In this document: positions 20,101 through 29,131 of the stretch, piece after piece
Numbering within the stretch: the first letter of the stretch is position 1
How the letters are laid out: every line of letters starts with the position of its first letter
Origin: Acanthamoeba lenticulata
Lineage: Eukaryota; Discosea; Longamoebia; Acanthamoebidae
NCBI GenBank assembly: GCA_002179805.1
Contig: NAVB01001005.1
Coordinates: 1 to 31,900 of the forward strand
Length of the DNA stretch: 31,900 nt
Reading direction: 5' to 3'
Program-made: the position numbers and the translations under genes
Notes under the pieces: generated by a model
What the model saw: only the letters and a program-made list of their open reading frames with translations
Told to the model about the DNA's origin: nothing
The model's database searches: none

Positions 20101-21217
20101 ACAAAAAGCAAGCTTGAGTTTAAGCATTTTTCAAATTCAAATGCCGACAAGCGCGACGCCATGGGGGTGGGGGTCCTCTTCTGCCATATACCGATCTCGT
20201 GCTTGTTGAAGGCCGAAAGCAAGTGGGGCCGCGTCATGCCCTCGAGCCGGTCCTGGAAGAGCATCAGCTGGCGCTGGCTGTCCTGGAACTGCGGGATCTC
20301 CCGCAAGATGTCCAGGCTCTGCTTCATGCCGTAGATGTGCTCCGCGATCTGTGTGTGAGTGTGTGCGTTATACATGTGCATGTGACAATCACGCACGACA
20401 TCAGACCGGCCTATCAGCGACTCGAGCACGGTTCCATGAAGCGGCCAGGGGGGGGGGGTGAGGGGCGAACCCTGCGGAAGTCGTTGGTCTGGAAGACGTT
20501 GTCGACGTCCTCGGAGAGCTTCTTCAGCTTCTCGGCCTCGACGAGGATGCTGGAGCACCGCTCCATCGCCGTCTTGACTGTGTCGAGGGCCGACAGGACC
20601 TCCAGCGAATCGTCGGCATTGCCCTCGATCTGTGCGCCCCCGCCCCAGTCAATATCCATACAAGGTGCTCTTCAAGCGGCCTCGCGAGAACGTTCACTCT
20701 TCACGGACCTGCTCCAGTGTCTCTGCAAACGAGTTAATCTGTGACTGGAGGGCATAGGCCTCCTTGCGCACGCTCTCAATGCTCCGGATCGATCTACCAG
20801 CAGCAGCCAGGATGTCAGTCAGGTCTCCTCCTGGCTGCTGCTGGTGGCGACATTGCTCAATACATGCAGTGGGAAGGGGGTGAGGCAGTACTTGGGGATG
20901 TTGCGGAGAGCCTTGGCTGAGAACTCGCGCAGCGAGTGGTTGAGCTCAGAAGACAAGAGCTGCAGCTTCAGCACTAACGTGGACACGAACGTCTAGGCGT
21001 GTGTGGCGAAAATGAGGACCGTTGAGTGAACGCAACACATCACGAGCGTTGGACGTTGGCGTACGTCAGTGGGCTCGTTTGTGGCGGGGTCGAGCGTCTT
21101 GTTCACCCAGGCCTTTAAATCAAAATCATCCCGAGAGAAATCACTAAAATCCTGTGTCACCCACAAGGTTAGAAGAAGTGTTCAGCAAGGCACCCAAAGA
21201 TATGCCACCAGTACCAT
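17133..21217 (-). CDS. COG7: Conserved oligomeric Golgi complex subunit 7 (COG7)
   Basis: COG7 is a subunit of lobe B of the COG tether, which captures vesicles in retrograde traffic within the Golgi. Twenty exons close exactly in frame to 784 aa (human COG7 is 770): 21217-21215, 21151-21065, 20992-20892, 20793-20709, 20629-20471, 20348-20192, 20092-20020, 19946-19808, 19710-19443, 19374-19238, 19155-19015, 18924-18822, 18753-18662, 18567-18472, 18338-18260, 18139-18012, 17928-17715, 17625-17506, 17422-17332, 17214-17133. The spliced start MDFSDFSRDDFDLKAWVN matches the animal protein residue by residue in pattern. Also diagnostic are TLVLKLQLLSSELNH, LRNIPK, the KIDRKQQLEQHYYR helix, LVDNSVSKLFLVAEAAIDRCVQFT, PLSYITHIGEHLFDLPQQLEPF and LQLAADIRYL. 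The first coding exon is only the ATG. The weakest joins are 18338 and 17928, where nearby acceptors also keep frame. Confidence 0.95.
18227..18249. repeat. GA dinucleotide tract in a COG7 intron
   Basis: The tract reads as CT repeats on the COG7 transcript, between exon ends 18260 and 18139. Here it lies next to the donor rather than the acceptor. Confidence 0.7.
19736..19771. repeat. AT-rich 7-bp tandem repeat (AATAATT) in a COG7 intron
   Basis: About five copies of a 7-bp unit sit in the intron between exons ending at 19808 and starting at 19710, within otherwise GC-rich sequence. It is simple repeat DNA with no coding role. Confidence 0.8.
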
Positions 21218-21385
21218 GCTTCACCCAACCGCAGTAGCGAGATGCGGGACCAAAGAGTTGTTGGTTGTTGTGGCTGAGCACGTGGCTCCACCTCACGCCA
21301 GCAAGGCAGCATTCTTGAAAATCCTCAATTTTGGCGGAAGTGCGCTTTAATTGTCTTTTTCTGTTCTTTTTTCGGTCGCGAGAAG

Positions 21386-23831
21386 ATGGGCATAGAGCAC
21401 AGCGGCCGACCAGCCGTGGTGGACGGCCTTGACCACTGGCCGGTTCCTGACGAGCTCAAGGTCAACTCCGCACTTCAAAGTTTTTTCACGGCTTAATAAC
21501 ATAGAAAGAAATCAATTTTATTGTCCTTGATCCTCTGCAGGTGTTGATATTGTCCTGGTTGCCGACGGTTCGGGATGTCGCCACCATGAGCTTGGTCTGT
21601 CGGGACATGCACGCGCTCACTCAGGTGTCATACACATACCCCTTTGCTGGTTCTTTTTTGCAGCCAACCAACCCAGTAATGTGTGCAGGACGACGTGTTG
21701 TGGAGCTTGCTCGAGCGTCGCCGTTGGGGTGACGGTGCAGCGTGCTTTTCTTCCAATTTGGTGAAATCAGGTGCGTAGGGCTGTCCTCCTTGTTTGTAGC
21801 GCAAGGCATCTGCTGACGTCGCCTGCTCAGGGCATAAGATTGCTTGGGAACAGGCCAAGAGCAAGCGCGAGCGCTACCGCCTTCGGCACCAACTGTTGGG
21901 CGACTGGGCCTTCGGTCGCTATGCCATCCGTTCCTTCAGCCTGCGCGACTTTGCCGCGCCCGTGGAGGCCCTGGAGTATGTGCACGAGGACGGCATCGTG
22001 CTGATTGCCTTTCAGCACGGCACGATTGAGGTCTGGAATGTGCGGACGTCAAACTGCCTGGCCACGCTCCTTCTTCCACCGTCCGGCGCTCTTGGCTCTT
22101 TGCAAAAGGTGCTCCTCAGCAAGTACCGTCTCATCGCTGCATTCAACAACGGGTACGGCCTTGATCATCCATGATGCTGTTGGGTTTGCCCCACTGACCC
22201 GGTCTGCGCAGTGTTGTGGTCTGCGACATTAGGCGCCAACTAAAGACCTTCTGGATCAAGGTCGTGTCCTGCTTGAACTGTATGTGTCCCACTTCCCATT
22301 GTCTGTCTCCGTCCAGTCCGTGTCTTAACTGCGTTCGTGCCAGATGCCACGCTCTTGCAGACTCAGCCCAAGGCGTTCCACTCCCAAAGCACCACTCTTG
22401 GCTATTGTCCTGTACGGGCTTCGGCTTGTCTATCCTTTGTCCCCCTCCCCCCTTCTCATCATTCACTTGAGCTGCGCCAACTCACTCGGAACCACTTGTG
22501 GTTGCAGTCTCCGCCCTTCGTTGGCTGCACGACAACCTTGGCCAAGTCCCTCTTCGCGTTCCACGAGCAAGTCACTCCCTCGGGTGAATTGAACCTCACC
22601 AACATCTCTCTTGGTACGCGCGTAATCATCGATGCCGTTTAGGTTCATTGTATAAAGAGGAATCTAAACGTGCCGTCATGTTGTACAACAGGCAAAAACC
22701 GCGCCAGCAATGTGTTGTTCCACATGGACGCCGTTGAGTATCAAGGCCAACGTGATGTACGTCTCATTCACTCAACAGCCGGCCCTGGGCGGTAATCGGT
22801 GATGCTCACTGGTAGACGTGCGTGCGTGCGTGCGTGTCGTGAGTGCAGGTGTTGCGCCTGGTGGTGCTGATGAAGGAGACCCAGAACATGTGGGTCTATC
22901 ACATCGTCGCGGTCAAAGCACCCGTTGTTGTCGACGCGTTTCACCTGACTTCGGTGCGAGCATTGTCCAATCCCTTGCCTCGTGATCTTTGCCACTAACC
23001 CACTCCCCACAACGAACAGGCCTCAAAGGTCAACCGGCTCCTTGTGTCGGGTACCCTCGTGGCCCTCGTGAGTCCGAAGAGTGTGGTGCGCGGCAATCCG
23101 CCTCTTCCTTTTGCTTTCTCGTCGTGCGCACGTCATGATCGCGCGTTCTTGGGCTTCGTGGGGGGCAATCGAGAATAGAAAATCTTCGACATGCGGCGCC
23201 GCTGTGTTATCCGCAAGGTCAAGGTCGATGCAGGGTGCGCACGCAGCCCCCCGACGAGCGATGAATTTGGCGACGAGAAGAGCGAGCTTGGTCTGACAAT
23301 GCGTGCTCTCTCTCTCTCTCTCCCTGTGTGTGTACCTCAGGCTGGCGTGCTCGTTGCAGGGTTGCAAGCTCTTGACGATGAGTAAAAACGGGCTGATTGG
23401 TCGGTTCCCTCTCTCCTCCGCACCAGGGCCATGCTGAACCACCTCACCCTCAACTCTTCTTGGCTGTGTGCAGAACTGAGAAAGGTCGACGAGTCCGCTC
23501 AGGAGCTGGTTCTTTCGGTGGAAGACTTTGCATTGAAGCATGGCGAAACAGGGACCTACAGCCTTGTGCGCCTGTACACGGGTACCTTGCATCGTTCAAC
23601 AATGCAAGTTGCGGGCTTATTTTTCTGATTGGCGGGCCGTGTGCAGGTCACATATTGCTCTTGATCGATGGCGTGGTGAGAGTGGTCGAGTTGACCCCCT
23701 CCGACGCCTCGATTGAGCGCCAGGTCAAGCGGTTTGAGCAACGACTCTCGGCTTCGCCCGCCCTCCGTACGGACGACGACGACAACAACCAAGACCTTGT
23801 GCTTGCGCTAGAGGGGTTCCCCTGGGACTAA
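21386..23831 (+). CDS. F-box protein with WD-like beta-propeller
   Basis: Likely SCF ubiquitin-ligase adaptor: the F-box would bind SKP1 and the propeller the substrate. Thirteen exons (21386-21460, 21541-21624, 21689-21770, 21831-22152, 22212-22279, 22344-22411, 22508-22613, 22692-22756, 22849-22953, 23020-23067, 23341-23381, 23427-23581, 23647-23831) close to 467 aa. The F-box is PVPDELKVLILSWLPTVRDV through MSLVCRDMHALTQDDVLWSLLERRRWG (about 19-70). The linker WEQAKSKRERYRL is typical of F-box/WD proteins. Propeller strands include ALEYVHEDGIVLIAFQHGTIEVWNVRTSNCLATLL and later VLRLVVLMKETQNMWVYHIVAV, TLVALAGVLVAGLQAL and GHILLLIDGVVRVVEL; most blades are degenerate. The exon at 23341 uses donor GTAAAA at 23382, chosen because it alone keeps the frame. 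The last exon contains an alternative donor (23767) that could splice to the next gene. COG7 diverges upstream with 168 bp between starts. Confidence 0.72.
22818..22836. repeat. GTGC tetranucleotide microsatellite in an F-box/WD intron
   Basis: Between four and five GTGC units lie in the intron 22757-22848, just upstream of its acceptor. Confidence 0.7.
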
Positions 23832-23900
23832 CTGGGTAAGTGTACATGTTCTTTTGTGCGCGCAGGTATCAAAGCCGCCTCGCCCGCTGAGCGAGCACAG

Positions 23901-26900
23901 ATGAAAGAGGACGCCACCCTCTTCCTCATCAACCTCGTGCACGAGACCAACGCTACGCTGGAGAAAGCCGCTCAAAAGGCCATGTCAAATCAATACGAGA
24001 GCGACGACGGTCTGGTGTGCGCCCTCAAGAAGGAGTTTTTTGCGGCTGTGCCGAGTGGTACGCCCAGACAACAACTTTGATGATGAATTAGTTTGTGTTT
24101 TTTTGGTTTTTTTTTTTAAACAAAAAATCTTCAAAAAATCAAAACAGCACAAGAGACAGCGGACAGAGCCCTGAAGTCCATCGACAACCAACCGACCCTT
24201 GACCGCGCGCATGACCTTTACAGGTACCGGCACGCCCACCAACGAGCAACCAAAAAGGGCAACAGTAACAGCCACGGTGGGTGATGTGCTGCTTGGCAGG
24301 GGGCTGTTTGCGCTGCACTCGCTGGGCCGTGATCTGATCACGCTCCACAATCAAGCCGAGGCGCTTCGTTCGAGCCTGTTCGATGACAGGGCCGCCCAAG
24401 CCGAAGCTCAGTTCACGGGAACCAGACAGACCGAGGGCCTCGTCAAGCGCCTGAATCAGCTGTGGGAGTCTGGTAAGGCTGCCGCCAACCTGCAGCTCGA
24501 GCTGGCCAAATTGTTCTCCGTGCCGTTGCCCCGGAGCGCTTTCATCGGTTCGTCCTCTTCCTCCTCTCGCGCTTCACAAGCGAGGCTCCTTGGCGCAGCT
24601 TGGACCAAGCGATTAACGGTGCAAACCGCGAGCAGACGCCTGGCGCGAGGGGCTTGGGGCGTTCTTGCGCGTGGTGCTCGAGACGGTCGTGCAGCTCGTC
24701 GACGCCAAGCTGGTGAACCTGGTGGGCCTCTCTGCCGAGTGGTTCAACAGGAACCCCTACGAGCAGTGGGATGACGCGGACGTGGGAATCGCCCTGTCCT
24801 TGGGCGGGGTGGTCCAGCGGCAACTCAAGCAAGCCCAGTCGCACAACACCGTACGCCGGCCACGCTGACCTTCTGTCCGCATTTGGGATAACGGACCGCT
24901 TACACCTGTGGTCCCGTCGCCACAGTGGTTCCCCAGCAAGCACACGCGCGAACTGAAGCGGACCGATGAGGTGCAGCGCGCCGGGATCGTGGCGTATCAC
25001 CGCAAACAGCTGAGCATCAAGCTGGCCTACGACCGAGACTCGCTCACCTCCCTCGAGGAAGTGTTGGACAAGCTCGCCGAACTCCTCAATCTTCGGGACA
25101 TGAAGCAGCTCTACGCCGGGTGCGTCCGCCCCGTCTTTCTCTGTTTCTCTCCCCTTGCGTCCATTCATGGGTCCTTGTTTTGCCCTTTTGCCGTACTTCG
25201 TCACCGCAGGCTGCAGGACGAGGAGTGGAAACAGCTCGATCCGCTTATCGAGGAGCTGAGCGGTAATGCAGTGCTTCATCAGGCTGTGCGAGTCAGAGCT
25301 GTGTGGAGCAAGATGACGCTCGATCCCTCGATTTCGCCCGAAGAGTATGGATTTCCCTCAAACCAGTCTCCTTTCCCTCGCCAGCAGGCGCGTCAGATTG
25401 ACCGGTTCGCCAGGTTGCTGGAGCTGGGCGGCCTATTCCAGACACTGAGTGCCCGCTTCCGCGCGTTGGTGCCCAACCAGCGCCCAACTGACCAGGAACG
25501 GTGCGCGTTACTCGCTTTCATTGTTGAAGATGTTGATGTTTTTGTCTGTTTGGAGATGCTCAACCGCCATCATCATAATCATCAGGTGCATCAACATAGT
25601 GATCGAGGCCGAGGAGTGGATGAGCTCCGTGCCAAGCATGCCGTCGACGCTCAGAATCTACGACGTGGACCTCAACATCCAGCGCTCCCGCCAGCTCCTC
25701 AAGTCGCTCGAGTCCGTTCCTGCCGGTGCTCTGGCCAGCCGGACCATCGCCCGAGTCCACGAGCGCCACGAGGCCCTGGTTGACGTCGTCGCCGCCGCAC
25801 GGAAGCACGAGCTGGGGCTCATCGCGGCCGAACTCGACGGCGTGGCGACCTGGGTGGCCGAACAGCAGGAGCTGCTGAAGGACCTGTTTGAAGCCCAGCG
25901 CGCCGGCGCGGTCGACCGCGCCCAGCTGCTCGCGTTCCAGCGTCGACAGCAAAGGCTGAACGAGCAAACCGCCGAAGCGGCGGCAGAGATCGCGGCTCAG
26001 AGCAGCGTCATGAGCCTCCGCCGACCTTCCTCAGCGACGGCCACCACCAGCCAGCCCAAGGCCGAAGAGAACGTCGACGAGGCCCCAGCGCCGACTGCGG
26101 AGGAGCTGGTGGAGGCCACGATCTCCGCAACGCTTCAGCATGCCCGTCAGCTCAAGGACCACAAGGCCCGCTCTCAGGTGCGCCTCGTGTTGTGCAGCAG
26201 TGGTTTGATTCATGATTGGCTGTTTGGCATATGACGCTCACAAGTGGGCGTTGTCTTCGCGCGCGACAGGCCTGGTTCAATATGGAGGGACGGACCAAGC
26301 AGAAGATGAACGACATCATGGATCGCTTGATGCACCTGATCGTTTCATCCCGCTCGCAAGCTTTGCGGAGTCAACTGGTTCGTACCTGACGTATTCATCG
26401 CCAGCGTGGAGCGTCTCATGTACGTGATGGCCATTCCCTCAACCTGGCGCGCGGTGATGTGCAGGATAAGGCCGAAGCCGAGCTGCAGAGCCCGTCGGTC
26501 TCGTTGGATCGAGTGCAGGACATGTACAAACGCTTCTCTCGCGTTGACCAGCTGGCCGAGGAGCCCTTCTGGCTGGTCGGCGACCTTGACGCGCGACTTC
26601 AGAGGTTAGTGACGACGCGCCTCCGCGAGACGTTCAACGGCCTTGTTGTGGCCCAGCTATCACGCGTTTGGCGAGCTGCGGACGTTCTGGACTCCATGCC
26701 CGGCGGTGCGTCTCTTGGCGCCGACGCGTCTTCCGAGGGCGACATCGAGCAACAGCGGCAGGTCACGGCTCACGCGCAGGCAGAGAAGGACGACGCGATG
26801 GCGGAACTGGTCCATCTGCGAGCCGTGTCCCAGTTGCCGCTGCGCGATCTTTGCGCGCAGGGCAGCAGCCGCGACATCATGCGACTGCTCGACCATGTGC

Positions 26901-29052
26901 GTTGCCCTTCCCCTCAGGCACATTGGTCCATGTAATCGAACCTCAAGGTTTCCAAACTCTGTTGGCAGACGCTGCGAGCCGACCAGATGAGCGCCAAGCT
27001 CCGGGTCCTGCGGGACGGCCTACAGACCAACCTGTCGGTCTACAACTACTCGACCTGGTATCTGCGCCAGGACACATGCGGCCCCCTTGTCGCCGATGCA
27101 GCCACTCATGTGCTGCTATGTGGGGGGGGGGAGGGGAGAACAGGCTCAAGTACGCCGTGACCGAGTACCGCAAGACGGTCGAGTCCCTGGGCGAGGTGCC
27201 GCCGGGCATCGGCGCGGAATGTCAGAGATGTTGGGAAGCGGTTCTCGGGCGCATGCGGAGCATCGAGCAAGAGGCCCTGGAGATCATGGACGACCTCAAG
27301 GCCCGAAAGTTCGCCATGCTGACCGCACAGATCACGGCCTGCGCGCAGTGGATCGACCAAAGCAGGGACCAGGCCTCTGCCGAAGGCTATCGCCCCAAGG
27401 TCTGCACACGCACACACACACACGCACAAGTCCTCCAGGAGGACACATGTGATGATCTGGTCTGATCTCATCTCATCGCATCTTATCTTGCTGTCGGCGG
27501 CAAGCAGATCGCGTTGCAGGAGGTCTACGGCCACCTGGCCACGGTGGTGGATGTTGTGGAACAGCTGGCTGTTTTGGGCGAGGTACGAACACTTTCAATG
27601 TACTTTTGCTGCGCCGAGAACAACGAGAGATGAATGATGATGGTGATGACTATCATTTGGGGGGGGGGGAAAGGAGCAGGATCACGATACAGAGGACTCG
27701 GTCGCAGCGCTCAAGGCCTCATTGCAGGAGCTCGCCAAGTTTCACTTTGGGCACTTCACGCAGGCCCGATTGGGCAAGTGCAACGCCCTTCGCGCGCTGT
27801 TCGCCAATCCCAATCAACCGGATGGCCCGTCGGTGAAGCTGCTCTTCTGCTTCCAGGTGAGCCGACTCGAGAACAAGGCCCGACTCGTGAGTGGCGAGTT
27901 GGTCAAACACTTTCCCGAGTACAACGCCAACTCTTCCATCTTTCCCATCGTGCTGGTAGATCGACTCATGCCGCGTTGGTGTGTTTGGGGGGACAATGAA
28001 GGCTCGAGGAGTCCGCCAAGGAGCAAGTTGATGCCTTGATCGCTCAACTCCGTCGGGAAGTCGAGGAGCACAAGTCCGAACAGCGAGTCGCACCGCTCAT
28101 CGAACAGGCCGAGTTGCTGCTGCGCGAGCCAGAACGCCACGATGTGAGCGCTTTTGCCCTGTACGTTCCTTTGCCCTCTTCTTTTTCTCTCTTTTCGTTT
28201 CGAGTATCGAGAGTTACCTCTGAACACTCTGCGGCCACCAATCAGGTCGTGGGTGCGCATCCGAGACGCCTTGGCCAGTGAGCCGCACGAGCAGAGTGAT
28301 CTGCTCAGGGTCCGCTTGACTTCGCTGCAGGTACGAAGAGACTGCTTCGCTGGTGATCAACCCTCACTACAACCTCAAGAAAGTGTTGTGGATGCTGACC
28401 GTCTCTGGTGGACCCACTATGGGCGATGTACAGGAGGGCCTCGCCAACTGGGTGGACATGGTGTTTGGGATCGACCTGGCTACTTGTGTCAACCAGGCAG
28501 CACCCGAGCCTCCGTCGTTCTTGATCGAGGAAGTCGAGTTTGGAATCAAGCGCATCTCCGTTTGGTATTCGCGTCTCAGCCTGTCTGTCGGCCGTACGTC
28601 GTCCGTGAGCTTGTGCACCAGCCCTCCCGCCGCTCGATTCGCGCTTAACGTCGTTCTACACACAGTGAGCAGCCTGGGTGAACAAATGGATAACGTCGGC
28701 CGGTTGAGCGCCAAACTTGGTACTGCACCGCGCGCCGCTCATCAAGATGAGTGGGACTGAACTCTCACATCATCAATCTTGTACAGAGACGCATTGCTAC
28801 AGGGCGGAATACATGGCGTTGGCCACACTGTTGTTCGAACTCGACCGAAAGCTCTTTGGGATGCTCAACCTCGAGTTTGTCGCCCGAGGTGATCTCGACG
28901 ACAGTGAGGAGGAGGAGGAGGAGGAGGACGGCCAGGAACGGCAGCCCAAGCGCAGAAAGCTTTCTCAGGACGGCAGCGCCGCTGAAGAGGAAAGCGAGGA
29001 GGACGATGAACAACAGATGTGCGAAGAAGATGAAGACGAGATGGAGGCGTGA
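23901..29052 (+). CDS. Very large helical protein with acidic, probably nuclear C-terminus
   Basis: I do not recognise this gene. Seventeen exons join in frame to about 1247 aa: 23901-24057, 24148-24223, 24300-24547, 24636-24850, 24926-25119, 25210-25500, 25586-26177, 26270-26377, 26465-26896, 26969-27057, 27144-27399, 27508-27582, 27680-27955, 28009-28160, 28331-28593, 28666-28719, 28787-29052. It is almost wholly helical. Features are LATLEK-like amphipathic segments, ETVVQLVDAKLVNLVGLSAEWFN, and a long coiled-coil-prone exon (25586-26177: NIQRSRQLLKSLESV through the Gln/Ala-rich RRQQRLNEQTAEAAAEIAAQ). A C-terminal tail has a Glu/Asp run, a basic PKRRKL signal resembling an NLS, then more acidic residues to the stop. 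No membrane helix or signal peptide. The start is uncertain: ATG 23901 is the first in-frame Met, but acceptor-like CAG at 23865 suggests an upstream exon, possibly the F-box/WD gene. Join 27955/28009 is tentative. A scaffold or chromatin-associated role is only a guess. Confidence 0.65.
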
Positions 29053-29131
29053 GGGAAAAGCATTGGCCCTCGTATTTACACAAAGATCACCAACACATGA
29101 TGAATCTGAACAAGTCGTTGGTAAAAGACCA

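Noticed and set aside
23068..23340. Separate small gene inside the 273-bp intron of the F-box/WD gene
   Set aside because: Short frames on both strands lack any feature, and the intron has a good GTGAGT donor and a CT-rich acceptor.
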